Source: Bacteroidia bacterium
Lineage (GTDB): Bacteria > Bacteroidota > Bacteroidia > JAIBAJ01
Direction of reading: 5' to 3'
Assembly (NCBI GenBank): GCA_019695265.1
Contig: JAIBAJ010000009.1
Coordinates: forward strand, 1 to 57,232
DNA length: 57,232 bases
Positions 8,392 to 16,767 of the stretch are shown piece after piece. The position numbers were made by a program, and so were the translations under genes. The stretch's first letter is position 1, and every line of letters begins with the position of its first letter. The notes under the pieces were generated by a model. That model was not told where the DNA came from. It saw only the letters and a list, made by a program, of their open reading frames with translations, and searched no databases.

Positions 8392-10752
8392 ATGAAAAAA
8401 ATTAGTTTACTATTCATCCTTGTTTCAGTTTTAGGAATTCCATTCGCTAAGGCTCAGCAAGATTTTATTGTCAATTCTTTATCCATTATTCCTCAAAGCA
8501 ATTACAATAATCCTGGTATGTTCAAACCAATGGGTGGTTATGTTGGTTTGCCCGTTATGTCGTCGGTTTATGCCAATTTTAATAACAGTGGTTTTAAGTA
8601 CAAGGATTTGTTTTTAAAACCAGGTGGTGCATACGGTGATTCCTTGTTACTCAATTTGGATGTACCCATTAAAAACATGGGAAAGCATGATCGAATCAAC
8701 CTGAATTTGGCCATCGACCTATTTAACCTGGGTTTTAAAATTAAGAGGAATTATTTTATGCTAAGCGTTCGTGAAGTGGTAAATGCCAGGTTTAGTTATT
8801 CCCAGAATTTTTTCAAGTTTCTTTATAAAGGAAATGGGGCTTTTCTTGGTCAAACTGCTGATTTGTCTGATTTAGCTGTCAATCTTTCTCATTACAGAGA
8901 ATATGGATTAGGATATTCCCGCGAGGTGAACGATAAACTTAGCCTGGGTATACGTTTGAAATACCTGTATGGTATGGAGAATATTTATACCGCAAAAAAC
9001 AATTCATCTCTTTACACTGATGCGAACTCTTTCGATATTACTGCTCAATCTGATGTGTTAGTGCATACCAGCGGATTAACTAAATTTGATACCATCACGA
9101 ATGATATACCGGAGTATTTGTTCGGAAGGGATAATTTTGGTTGGGGAATTGATTTGGGCGGCGAATACAAAATTAATGAGAAGTTTAGCGTTTCGGCAAG
9201 TGTGTTAGATATTGGTCGACTCTACTGGAGAGATGCCGTGAATAAAAGTTATTCTGTTAATAGGGCGAGCTTTCAGTTTCAAGGGATGGATTTGGCCTAT
9301 TATGTTAATCATGATAAGGATCTTCTCCAAGTATTAGGAGATTCCTTAAAAGATGTTTTTGAAGTAAAGGAGTCACAGCAGAACTACTCAAGCCCACTGA
9401 ATACTCGCTTTTATGTGAATGGAAACTATTTGCCTTTTAAAAATACTACTGTCGGAGTTTCTTTTTTGGGCGAAGTGGGAAAGAACTACTTCAATCCTAA
9501 CGCTTCTTTATCCATTTCTCAGCGTCTGGGCAATTTGTTTCATGTTTCTGCTAACTGGAGTTATATGAATCGTAGTGCTTCCAATGTTGGATTTGGTTTC
9601 GCTTTTCAGGTTATAGGTATTCAGTTATATGCTGCTGCTGATAATGTTTTGGCAGCTATTTGGCCTCAATCTGCAAAGAATATTCACGCTCATGTTGGTT
9701 TGAATGTGCTGATTGATTACCGTAAGGATAGGAAAACGAAATCGAAAGATGCTGCTGAAGAACCTAAAAAGGGAAAAAAATCCAAGGATAAGGATGCCGA
9801 TGGTATTGAGGATAAAGAAGACAAATGTCCGGATGTGCCAGGATATTTGAAGTTTAATGGTTGTCCTGATAAAGATCAAGATGGAGTTCAAGACAGCGAA
9901 GACCAATGTCCAGATTCTGCCGGAGTTATAGAAAATAAAGGTTGCCCATGGCCAGATTCCGATAAAGACGGTTTGATTGATCGTGAAGATTCCTGTGTAA
10001 ATGATGCCGGACCACTTGAAAATAAAGGTTGTCCTTGGCCTGATACCGACAAAGATGGTGTAGATGACAATACCGATCAATGTAAAGACATTCCGGGTCC
10101 TGCGGCTAACAATGGCTGTCCTTATGGCGATTCTGACAAGGATGGAATCAACGATGATAAGGATAAATGTCCTTACACACCCGGACCAATCGATAATGGT
10201 GGTTGTCCGTTTGGAGATAAAGATGGTGATGGCACCAAGGATAATTTGGATAATTGTCCTGATAATCCGGGTCCAATGGCTAATTCCGGCTGTCCATACG
10301 GTGATGAAGACGGCGATGGTGTTAAAGATGATGTAGATCAATGCCCTAAAACGCCCGGAGTTCCTGAAAACCAAGGTTGCCCAAAAATTGAGGAGAAAAA
10401 TCAGGCCATTTTGGATTTGGCGTTTAAAAATTTGGAGTTCAAATCAGGAACTGCCATCATTTCAACCGAGTCGTTTTTCTCCCTCTATAAATTGGCCGAT
10501 TTGATGAAGAAGGAGGAAAAATACAAATTGTTAATTTCCGGTCATACCGACAATGTAGGTAATGATGCAACCAATATGGAATTAAGCAGAAAAAGAGCCG
10601 AAGCTGTGAAAACTTTCCTAATTGGGCAGGGGGTTCAAGCCGATCGTTTAAAAGCGGAATGGTTTGGAAAAACTAAGCCAATTGCCGACAATGCTACTCC
10701 AGAAGGAAGAGACCGCAACAGAAGGGTAGAAATGAAAGTTGTATTTGAATAG
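8392..10752 (+). CDS. DUF5723 beta-barrel protein with TSP3 repeats and OmpA C-terminus
   Basis: Signal peptide (MKKISLLFILVSVLG...AKAQ) then a region of about 440 aa matching the DUF5723 pattern (NNPGMFKP, YVGLPVMSSVY, HYREYGLGYSREVNDKLSLG), probably a beta-barrel. Residues about 468-665 hold seven calcium-binding thrombospondin type 3 units of the form DKDGDGxxDxxDxCPxxPG...NxGCP. The C-terminal about 110 aa is an OmpA-like peptidoglycan-binding domain (ISGHTDN, LSRKRAEAVKTFL, GRDRNRRVEM). The protein should sit in the outer membrane and anchor it to the cell wall through a stiff periplasmic stalk. The repeats make the coding strand locally repetitive at 9795-10385. It follows the lipoprotein gene by 19 bp and is followed by a terminator. 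Confidence 0.87.
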   Translation: MKKISLLFILVSVLGIPFAKAQQDFIVNSLSIIPQSNYNNPGMFKPMGGYVGLPVMSSVYANFNNSGFKYKDLFLKPGGAYGDSLLLNLDVPIKNMGKHDRINLNLAIDLFNLGFKIKRNYFMLSVREVVNARFSYSQNFFKFLYKGNGAFLGQTADLSDLAVNLSHYREYGLGYSREVNDKLSLGIRLKYLYGMENIYTAKNNSSLYTDANSFDITAQSDVLVHTSGLTKFDTITNDIPEYLFGRDNFGWGIDLGGEYKINEKFSVSASVLDIGRLYWRDAVNKSYSVNRASFQFQGMDLAYYVNHDKDLLQVLGDSLKDVFEVKESQQNYSSPLNTRFYVNGNYLPFKNTTVGVSFLGEVGKNYFNPNASLSISQRLGNLFHVSANWSYMNRSASNVGFGFAFQVIGIQLYAAADNVLAAIWPQSAKNIHAHVGLNVLIDYRKDRKTKSKDAAEEPKKGKKSKDKDADGIEDKEDKCPDVPGYLKFNGCPDKDQDGVQDSEDQCPDSAGVIENKGCPWPDSDKDGLIDREDSCVNDAGPLENKGCPWPDTDKDGVDDNTDQCKDIPGPAANNGCPYGDSDKDGINDDKDKCPYTPGPIDNGGCPFGDKDGDGTKDNLDNCPDNPGPMANSGCPYGDEDGDGVKDDVDQCPKTPGVPENQGCPKIEEKNQAILDLAFKNLEFKSGTAIISTESFFSLYKLADLMKKEEKYKLLISGHTDNVGNDATNMELSRKRAEAVKTFLIGQGVQADRLKAEWFGKTKPIADNATPEGRDRNRRVEMKVVFE

Positions 10753-10767
10753 GTTTGATTTTTTAGA

Positions 10768-10806
10768 AACGGCCCAAATTTGCTAAAAGCTTGGGCCGTT
10801 TATTAT
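10768..10806 (+). terminator. Terminator of the OmpA-like gene
   Basis: A 10-bp perfect stem AACGGCCCAA / TTGGGCCGTT closes a 13-nt loop, followed by a weak T/A-rich tail. It begins 16 bp after the stop codon of the OmpA-like gene. Confidence 0.7.
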
Positions 10807-10888
10807 TGATTTTTTAGCCTATTTTATTCTTAATGTTGGTTTTGAGCCGGCTATCTTCGGCCTATTCTAAATCCCGAAATTATTATTT

Positions 10889-11042
10889 GAACCCAGATTA
10901 TGCATAAGAAATGCATAAACTAGTTAAGAATTTGTAAATCAATTTGTTGTCTAAATGATGACAACTTCTATCCCGAAATGCTTCGGGAGGGTAAACCCAA
11001 CTAAATCAAATAGTTCGGATTTGGAATCCATCTATTGATTAA
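10889..11042 (+). repeat. Repeat family 2, copy a
   Basis: Begins AACCCAGATTA and ends CTATTGATTAA. It shares long near-identical blocks with 47453-47602: GAAATGCATAAAC, ATTTGTAAATCAATTTGTT, AACTAAATCAA and AGTTCGGATTTGGAATCC. Internal small hairpins include CCCGAA/TTCGGG and AACTA/TAGTT. The distal GGGTT end seen in the other two copies is missing here, where the tandem hairpins begin. Confidence 0.75.
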
Positions 11043-11123
11043 TACCGAATGGACATTATGTTTAGTCCAATTTTATGTATTAATTTTATTTGAAAAAATT
11101 GGCCTAACATTCTGTATCCTCGG
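11043..11123 (+). repeat. Family 3 hairpin unit 1
   Basis: An 81-bp unit from TACCGAATGGACA to GTATCCTCGG that is itself an imperfect inverted repeat of about 30-bp arms (AGTCCAATTTT near the tip on one arm, AAAATTGGCCT on the other). It is repeated almost exactly as unit 2, six bases further on. Confidence 0.75.
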
Positions 11124-11129
11124 CATTTA

Positions 11130-11209
11130 TACCGAATGGACAAAATGTATAGTCCAATTTTATGCTTAAATTTTCTTGAAAAAATCGGACTAACATTCTG
11201 TATCCTCGG
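11130..11209 (+). repeat. Family 3 hairpin unit 2
   Basis: Second tandem unit, closely similar to unit 1. In this unit AGTCCAATTTT faces AAAATCGGACT across the hairpin, and the terminal TACCGA faces TCGGTA, so pairing is better than in unit 1 at both the base and the tip. Confidence 0.75.
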
Positions 11210-11213
11210 TACT

Positions 11214-11267
11214 TACCAATCTAAATTTATAAATTGCCTTTGGACTATTTATAAATTAAAATTGGTA
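11214..11267. repeat. 54-bp inverted repeat
   Basis: Arms 11214-11234 and 11247-11267 match at 19 of 21 positions when one is reverse-complemented (TACCAAT...AATTTATAAAT / ATTTATAAATT...ATTGGTA) around a 12-nt loop. It is AT-rich and lies between the family 3 hairpins and family 1 copy B. It has no terminator-like T tract. Confidence 0.7.
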
Positions 11268-11377
11268 TAATTTGGGTAGAAGTGAAGTAGGGTTTAAGGA
11301 ATGCCCATTCTTGTTCTTGATTTAGTCGTTTATTGTCTTTCTTTAGTTTCCAAAGTTAGGATTGGAATGCAAAAATT

Positions 11378-11585
11378 GGGGTTTGCACCTCGGGCAACGA
11401 TAGAGGCAAGTAGCTCCAAGACATTCTTCGGGTAACAACTCAAAAATTTAAGTTAGCAATAACCCGAGTTACAAAAAAGAAGTTGGTAGGTCCCGGTCTT
11501 GGACTACAGCCGATAGCGTGACCTTTTTGCCATTGGCTAAGCTTTGTTTTTGTGCAGTATTGTTGTTGGCAAAAAGGGGCCCGCC
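11378..11585 (+). repeat. Structured intergenic repeat family 1, copy B (long arm)
   Basis: Starts GGGGTTTGCACCTCGGGC and ends GGGGCCCGCC, at 208 bp the longest copy. The conserved core is intact. The variable arm begins with a perfect TCCAAGAC/GTCTTGGA stem next to GTAG/CTAC and then carries extra sequence with its own TCGGGT/ACCCGA hairpin, as if lengthened internally. The second arm is CCTTTTTGCCA/TGGCAAAAAGG. It lies between the convergent OmpA-like and LOG-family genes. Confidence 0.88.
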
Positions 11586-11591
11586 TAAAAG

Positions 11592-11622
11592 AAAAAAAAA
11601 TGCCGACTTAGAGGGCCGGCAT
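11592..11622 (-). terminator. Rho-independent terminator of the LOG-family gene
   Basis: On the minus strand a stem ATGCCG.. / ..CGGCAT with a short loop is followed at once by nine T residues. It lies 18 bp beyond the stop codon of the LOG-family gene. Confidence 0.85.
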
Positions 11623-11640
11623 CTGATAAATTGAAAAGAG

Positions 11641-12351
11641 TTAAAAATTGGGTTTTAGGCCGTATTTATTGTAGAATTTCACAATATGTTCAACTGCTTC
11701 ATCGGGAGTATCCACCACTTGGATAAGGTCCAAATCCTTATCGGAGATGTAACTATGTTCGATTAACATTTGCTGTTTTACCCATTTCCAAAGACCATCC
11801 CAATAGGCATGGCCGACCAAAACGATGGGGAAACGGGCAATTTTTCCGGTTTGAATAAGAGTTATGGCTTCAAAAAGTTCATCCAAAGTTCCGAAACCGC
11901 CCGGCAAAACGATAAAACCTTGGGCATATTTAATAAACATTACCTTGCGCACAAAGAAATAGTCGAACATCAGCATTTTATCATGGTCAATATAGGGATT
12001 GGCGAATTGTTCGAAAGGTAATTCAATGTTTAGTCCAACCGATTTTCCACCACCACGTTTGGCACCTTTATTGGCAGCTTCCATGATTCCTGGGCCTCCG
12101 CCAGTGATTACTCCGTATCCTTGTTGGGTAATTTTATAGGCAATTTCTTCGGCTAAGGCATAGTGAGGCGAACTGGGTTTAGTTCGGGCGCTTCCGAAAA
12201 TACTTACACAAGGTCCAATTTTTGCTAGTTTTTCAAAGCCTTCAACGAATTCGGCCATCACCTTAAATATCTGCCAAGAATCGTTGGTTTTTATTTCTGT
12301 CCAGTCTTTATTTTCAAAAGCTTTAATGATTTTTTCGTCCTCGTTTGTCAT
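11641..12351 (-). CDS. LOG-family protein (TIGR00730), probable nucleotide 5'-monophosphate phosphoribohydrolase
   Basis: At 236 aa this has the Rossmann-like lysine decarboxylase-like fold with both diagnostic motifs: GGGPGIMEAANKGA near residue 83 and PGGFGTLDELFE near 150. Members cleave the N-glycosidic bond of nucleoside monophosphates, including cytokinin riboside monophosphates; older databases call them lysine decarboxylases, which is incorrect. The N-terminal 50 aa are polar. It begins 14 bp after the GT39 gene and shares its transcript, ending at a clear terminator. The physiological substrate cannot be read from the sequence. Confidence 0.87.
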   Translation of the reverse strand: MTNEDEKIIKAFENKDWTEIKTNDSWQIFKVMAEFVEGFEKLAKIGPCVSIFGSARTKPSSPHYALAEEIAYKITQQGYGVITGGGPGIMEAANKGAKRGGGKSVGLNIELPFEQFANPYIDHDKMLMFDYFFVRKVMFIKYAQGFIVLPGGFGTLDELFEAITLIQTGKIARFPIVLVGHAYWDGLWKWVKQQMLIEHSYISDKDLDLIQVVDTPDEAVEHIVKFYNKYGLKPNF

Positions 12352-12365
12352 TCTTTTAAATGTGT

Positions 12366-13958
12366 TTAATGTTGAATTTCAATCAAATATCGATTTTCCA
12401 AAACTTCTTGCCGGGTGGAAGGGTTTAGGAATTTCCAGTTTAATAAGGAAGTGGAAAAGTGAGAAAATTTTTGAATTTGAATCGGTTTACTACCATACTT
12501 TATTAACTGAGCCAAACTTGAATCGTTGACCAATACTTTGAAACGTCCTTTATGCAATAAAAGTTCATTTGTTTTTAAAGAAAGGATATTTTTATTGGAA
12601 TAAAATTCGGCGTTGTAGTATGTTACATTTCGAGTAAATACCGGGTAGGGGTAATTTTTTAGGGCCAAACCCATTTGTTTTCCCCCATCATATTCAGAAA
12701 TAGCAGGAAAGAAATTCAGGTGAAGGAGTCCGATAGATATGGATATTATCAAACCGGTTGGAAGGACAATGGATTCGATTGGTGTAGAATAACGAAAGAA
12801 AGGAATTGTGATCAAAAGCAGGAATATAGCCGGTAGAATTCGGAATTCAGGTTGGTAAACAGGAAAAAGATAAAGGTTTATGAAGAGGGTTAATACAAGA
12901 ATTGCCAATAGTAGTATGAATTGAAAAGGAATTAGCAGACGTGGTAAGATAAGGGTTTTTTGAAGATAGTGGGCTGTAAGTAAAGAGGAAAAAGGTAAAA
13001 TAACATTGATGTAATGAGGTAATTTGTAATGAGAAAAGGATAGCACTACAAGAGGAATTATGAAACCGGCACCAATGGGAATTATGCTGGATTGGAGTGA
13101 TCTAAAGCGGTTTTTGAATTGGGAAAACAGGAAGGAAAGAAAAAGGATGGAATTTGGCAAAAATGCCCACAGGAAGGTATGAAAAAAGAAAAATGGATCT
13201 GTGTCGTTTTTCCATTGATTTTGTCCGGTAATTCTACCAAAGCTTTGTTCCCAAAAGTAGAACTGCAACCCATGGATTCCATATTGTTGGTAGAGTCCGA
13301 TACACATAGGAAGCAAGGCCAAGGAAAGGAGAGCCAAACCTGCTATAAGTTTAAGGGAAATAAGTTTTCCAAAGGAACGGGTAGCAAGGCATTGAGTGGA
13401 AAGTACGATTGCCGGAATCATTAATCCGATGGGACCTTTTGCTAACATAGCAATGGAAATACCAAGAGTTGAACCTAGAAGGTTAAGCCAGGAACCCGAT
13501 TGGTGAAATTCGAGGATTTGCCAAACAGCCAAGCAAATTCCGCTGCAAAGAATGGCATCTGTTCTTACATCCTGATTCATCAGGAAAACTGCGAGGGAGG
13601 AGGCGTAAAGGAGGGCAGCAATTTTACCGGTTTCGTAATTAAATAGAAACCTTCCAATACGAAAAACTGCATAAAAGCTTAGGAATGTCAGGAGTACAGA
13701 TGGTAATTTGAATGCGAATTCGGATAGACCGAAGAGGTAGAAAGATAGAGCCGAAAGCCAGAATAGAAGGGGAGGTTTATCCAAATAATCTAATCCATGT
13801 TTTTGGATGATGGTAAAATGGTGGGTTTGGAGCATTTCTCGGCTAATGCAAGCGTATTCAGCTTCATCTACCTCAAGCAGGGGCGTAAACAAGCCTAGGC
13901 CATAGACTAGGAGTACTATCAGCCAAACCAAGTGCCATTTATAGGAAGCAAGCTGCAT
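12366..13958 (-). CDS. GT39/ArnT-like integral membrane glycosyltransferase
   Basis: The ATG at 13958 (MQLASYKWHLVW) is chosen over a TTG at 13979 that overlaps the terminator of the preceding gene. The protein of about 530 aa has roughly a dozen hydrophobic segments. The first periplasmic loop holds the acidic motif VDEAEYACISREML, and KPPLLFWL follows, as in dolichol-phosphate-mannose mannosyltransferase and ArnT-type (PMT_2) enzymes that use polyprenyl-phosphate sugars. The acceptor could be lipid A or an exported glycan or protein; neither can be chosen from sequence. The C-terminal 110 aa form a soluble region. Confidence 0.82.
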   Translation of the reverse strand: MQLASYKWHLVWLIVLLVYGLGLFTPLLEVDEAEYACISREMLQTHHFTIIQKHGLDYLDKPPLLFWLSALSFYLFGLSEFAFKLPSVLLTFLSFYAVFRIGRFLFNYETGKIAALLYASSLAVFLMNQDVRTDAILCSGICLAVWQILEFHQSGSWLNLLGSTLGISIAMLAKGPIGLMIPAIVLSTQCLATRSFGKLISLKLIAGLALLSLALLPMCIGLYQQYGIHGLQFYFWEQSFGRITGQNQWKNDTDPFFFFHTFLWAFLPNSILFLSFLFSQFKNRFRSLQSSIIPIGAGFIIPLVVLSFSHYKLPHYINVILPFSSLLTAHYLQKTLILPRLLIPFQFILLLAILVLTLFINLYLFPVYQPEFRILPAIFLLLITIPFFRYSTPIESIVLPTGLIISISIGLLHLNFFPAISEYDGGKQMGLALKNYPYPVFTRNVTYYNAEFYSNKNILSLKTNELLLHKGRFKVLVNDSSLAQLIKYGSKPIQIQKFSHFSTSLLNWKFLNPSTRQEVLENRYLIEIQH

Positions 13959-13977
13959 ACCGGAAGGGGATAAGAAC

Positions 13978-14006
13978 AAAAAAGCCTCCGAGTTGGAGGC
14001 TTTTTT
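13978..14006 (-). terminator. Terminator of the yjjG-nif3-zinc ribbon operon
   Basis: Stem GCCTCC / GGAGGC with a five-base loop, flanked by A and T tracts on either side, so it can act in both directions. It sits directly after the stop codon of the zinc-ribbon gene and before the GT39 start. Confidence 0.85.
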
Positions 14007-14023
14007 GTTAAGAATACAAGGTT

Positions 14024-14872
14024 TTAAACGATGGCTTCAACGGGAGCATCGGATGTTTCAATTTCCGGGTCAACCAAAACTCGGCCACAGTATTCGCAAA
14101 CGATAATTTTTTTACGAGTACGAATGTCAAGTTGGCGTTGAGGTGGGATTTGGTTAAAGCAACCTCCACAAGCATCTCTTTGAACTGTTACGACAGCTAA
14201 ACCATTGCGGGCATTGCTTCGCAGACGTTTGTAAGCATATTGCAAACGTGGTTCGATGATGGCATAAGCGGCTTCGCTGGATTCCAATAATTTATTTTCT
14301 TCCTTTTGGGTTTCAGCAATGATATCATCCAATTCAGCTTTTTTAGCTTTAAGGTCTGTTTTGCGTTCTTCCAAATCGGATTTAGCCTTGTCGATCAAGA
14401 TGTTTTTCTGTTCGATTTGAGCTTTAAATTCTTTAATTTTTTTCTCAGCCAATTGCATTTCAAGGCCTTGGAATTCGATTTCTTTGGAAAGAGAGTCGTA
14501 TTCCCGGTTGTTTCTAACCTTACCTTGTTGCTCTTCGTATTTTTTAATTAGTGCAAGAGCATCTTTAATTTGGTTTTTCTTGTTAACGATTTGGTCTTCC
14601 AGGGCATTAACTTCCTCGGTGAAGTTGTTAATACGAGTTTCCAAACCTACAACTTCGTCTTCCAAATCTTGAACTTCCAATGGGAGTTCACCACGGATGG
14701 TGCGGATTCTGTCAATTTCGGAATCTATAGCTTGTAAGCGGAAAAGGGCACGAAGTTTTGCTTCGATGGTAACGTCTTTTTTGCCTTCGTTGGAAGCTAC
14801 CGCTTTGGTCGTTGTTTCTTCGCTTGCACTTCCTTGTGCAGCTTTGGTATCAGAAGCCTTTGTTTTGGCCAT
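14024..14872 (-). CDS. Coiled-coil protein with C-terminal C4 zinc ribbon
   Basis: The 282-aa protein has a low-complexity Ala/Thr/Lys start (1-35), a long antiparallel coiled-coil hairpin (about 40-205) and a C-terminal treble of CGGC and CEYC pairs (about 232-260), which would bind one zinc. This is the CT398/YacP-neighbour type of DUF164 family, found widely in bacteria with no settled function; nucleic-acid or ribosome-associated roles have been suggested for the fold. It is the last gene of an operon with the Nif3-like gene (2-bp gap) and the YjjG-like gene, and is followed by a terminator. Confidence 0.83.
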   Translation of the reverse strand: MAKTKASDTKAAQGSASEETTTKAVASNEGKKDVTIEAKLRALFRLQAIDSEIDRIRTIRGELPLEVQDLEDEVVGLETRINNFTEEVNALEDQIVNKKNQIKDALALIKKYEEQQGKVRNNREYDSLSKEIEFQGLEMQLAEKKIKEFKAQIEQKNILIDKAKSDLEERKTDLKAKKAELDDIIAETQKEENKLLESSEAAYAIIEPRLQYAYKRLRSNARNGLAVVTVQRDACGGCFNQIPPQRQLDIRTRKKIIVCEYCGRVLVDPEIETSDAPVEAIV

Positions 14873-14874
14873 TT

Positions 14875-15969
14875 TCAGAAATAATTTACCGGATTAGTAT
14901 TTATGCTTGATAAAAGGGGTGCAAATGTACGGAATTTTTTCATTAGAAAATCCCTTAACAATTCTTTCGTGAATTGTTCGCTTTCATAATGGCCAACATC
15001 GGCAATGGTGATGCGGTTTTCAGCATCAAAAAAATCGTGGTATTTAAAATCTGCAGTGACAAAAAAATCGCATTTTTCTCGAATTGCGTCCTTTAAAAGG
15101 AAGCTTCCGGAACCACCGCAAAGGGCAATTTTCTTTACTTTTTTTCCGAGCAAGGCTGTATGTTTAATGCAATTGGCATTCAGTTTGGATTTAAGCAAGC
15201 CTAGAAATTCCATTTCAGTAATTTCTTCAGGCAGTTCCCCAACCATTCCGGAGCCAATGCTTTGATTTTGATTCTCCAAAGTATACAGGTCGTAAGCGAT
15301 TTCTTCGTAAGGATGTGTGGTTTGCAAGGTTTTAATCATCCTTTCCTGAAGGGGGAAAGGGAAAATAACCTCTATTTTTACTTCCTGCTCCAAGTGGATT
15401 TGGTTAAGTTCACCAACAAAAGGTTTTGCCTGATTGTTGGCTCTAAAAGTTCCAATTCCCTTGGTGTTAAAACTGCATTGGTCGTAATTTCCAATATTTC
15501 CTGCTCCTGCCTCATTTAAGGCCAATCTCACCTTTTCGCTGTGGCTTTCAGGACAAAATACGGCCAGTTTTCTTAAGGTATTTGTTTTTGGACTAAGAAT
15601 ATAGGAATTGGAAAGTCCGAGGATTTGGGCAATTTTCTGATTAACTCCCGAATAGATATTGTCTAAGTTAGTATGAATAGCGTAGATGGCAATATTGTTT
15701 TGTATGGCTTTGATAACGGTTCGTTCGATGTAGTTTTTTCCGTTAATTTTTTTCAAGCCTTTGAAAATAATTGGATGATGAGCAATAATGAGGTTGCAAC
15801 CTGTTTGAATGGCCTCATCAACAATTGCTTCGGTACTGTCGAGGCAAATGAGGGCATTGCTAAGTTCTGTTTCCGGGTTGCCAATAATTAAGCCACTGTT
15901 GTCATAGCTTTCCTGGTAGGCTAGTGGGGCTTCTTCTTCCAAAACTCGGATGATATCTGCTATTTTCAT
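14875..15969 (-). CDS. Nif3-like dinuclear metal-centre protein
   Basis: At 364 aa this is the long form of the Nif3/YbgI family (GTP cyclohydrolase I type 2 superfamily), with an inserted PII-like domain in the middle. Metal-ligand motifs are visible: IIAHHPIIFKG near 62-72, HTNLDN near 97, and DVGHYESEQF near 330. Members form hexameric toroids with two metals per subunit; a hydrolase role is likely but the cellular substrate is unsettled. It starts 9 bp after the YjjG-like gene and ends 2 bp before the zinc-ribbon gene, a pairing common in Bacteroidota. Confidence 0.88.
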   Translation of the reverse strand: MKIADIIRVLEEEAPLAYQESYDNSGLIIGNPETELSNALICLDSTEAIVDEAIQTGCNLIIAHHPIIFKGLKKINGKNYIERTVIKAIQNNIAIYAIHTNLDNIYSGVNQKIAQILGLSNSYILSPKTNTLRKLAVFCPESHSEKVRLALNEAGAGNIGNYDQCSFNTKGIGTFRANNQAKPFVGELNQIHLEQEVKIEVIFPFPLQERMIKTLQTTHPYEEIAYDLYTLENQNQSIGSGMVGELPEEITEMEFLGLLKSKLNANCIKHTALLGKKVKKIALCGGSGSFLLKDAIREKCDFFVTADFKYHDFFDAENRITIADVGHYESEQFTKELLRDFLMKKFRTFAPLLSSINTNPVNYF

Positions 15970-15978
15970 TTGCTAACT

Positions 15979-16674
15979 TTATAAAATGTTTTGAAGTTCT
16001 TGTAAGTTCCTTATTTCATGGGTTATTTCCACACTGTGTTTAATGCCTTCCGGATTAAAATAAACCTGACTAATTCCCACTTGTTTGGCTCCAATGATAT
16101 CCAATTCTAAACTATCGCCAATCATAAGCGACTCATTTCGTTTAGCACCTGTTTCATGAAGTGCAAAGGCGAAAATACGAGGGTCAGGTTTTTTACATTG
16201 GGCTTTTTCTGAGGTAATGATGTGTGAAAGGTAAGGTTTTAGGCCGGAGTTTTCTAATTTGATATGTTGAACTTCTTCAAATCCATTAGTAATGATGTGG
16301 ATTTGATAGTGAGGTGCTAAATATTCTAAGGTGGAAAGGGCATTGGGTAATAGATTTGTTTTTTTGGGGCTTATTTCTACATAGGTATACCCAATTTGTT
16401 CAGAAAGCCTCGGATCAAATATTTGGAACAGTTGTAAGGTTTGAGAAAAACGAATGGTACGAAGACTATCTTTATGAATGAGTCCTTTTCGGTAATCATC
16501 CCAAAGCCGGTGGTTAATATGTTTGTAATTTTCAAAAAATGCCTCAAAGTTGATTACTCCAAGTTCTTCAAGTTTAAAATGAGTATAGATCTCCAACAAA
16601 GCTTCACGGCTATTTCGGTCTAGGTCCCACAAGGTTCGGTCTAGGTCGAAGAAAAGGTGTTTATATGTTTTCAA
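15979..16674 (-). CDS. HAD-family YjjG-like pyrimidine nucleotidase
   Basis: HAD hydrolase with motif I FFDLDRTLWDLD (nucleophile Asp in DLD), helical cap, motif II ITNG, and motif IV MIGDSLELDIIGA. The match is to the YjjG/TIGR02254 group of nucleotidases that remove phosphate from non-canonical pyrimidine nucleotides. The reading frame extends back to GTG at 16749, but that codon lies on the promoter of rpmE2. I therefore choose the TTG at 16674, which gives a normal length of 231 aa beginning five residues before motif I. The start is uncertain. It is first in an operon with the Nif3-like and zinc-ribbon genes. Confidence 0.8.
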   Translation of the reverse strand: MKTYKHLFFDLDRTLWDLDRNSREALLEIYTHFKLEELGVINFEAFFENYKHINHRLWDDYRKGLIHKDSLRTIRFSQTLQLFQIFDPRLSEQIGYTYVEISPKKTNLLPNALSTLEYLAPHYQIHIITNGFEEVQHIKLENSGLKPYLSHIITSEKAQCKKPDPRIFAFALHETGAKRNESLMIGDSLELDIIGAKQVGISQVYFNPEGIKHSVEITHEIRNLQELQNIL

Positions 16675-16717
16675 GGAAGAATTTTTCAATTTTCTGCAAA
16701 TTTGTTCAATAATCTGT

Positions 16718-16746
16718 TTGTAGAAATAAAAATTAGTGTACTTTTG
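16718..16746 (+). promoter_or_regulatory. Promoter of rpmE2
   Basis: TTG at 16718-16720, an 18-base spacer and TActTTTG at 16739-16746, followed by C. Transcription would begin around 16753, 15 bases ahead of the rpmE2 ATG. Confidence 0.82.
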
Positions 16747-16767
16747 CACCCCTGATTTTTAGAAAAG

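Larger units (their letters stand above)
10753..11640. other. Gene-free repeat island between convergent genes
   Basis: This 888-bp gap contains no credible gene. In order it holds a terminator for the OmpA-like gene, a family 2 repeat, two tandem 80-bp hairpin units, a 54-bp inverted repeat, family 1 copy B and the terminator of the LOG-family gene. Nearly all of it outside 11268-11377 is accounted for by repeat or hairpin sequence. Confidence 0.75.

Noticed and set aside
9625-10374. 249-aa reading frame on the minus strand
   Set aside because: It is the antisense of the TSP3 repeats; its Ile/Thr-rich periodic sequence simply mirrors the Asp/Gly repeats of the real gene.
11043-11209. CRISPR array
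   Set aside because: Only two long units that are hairpins themselves, with a 6-bp gap and no spacers or cas genes.
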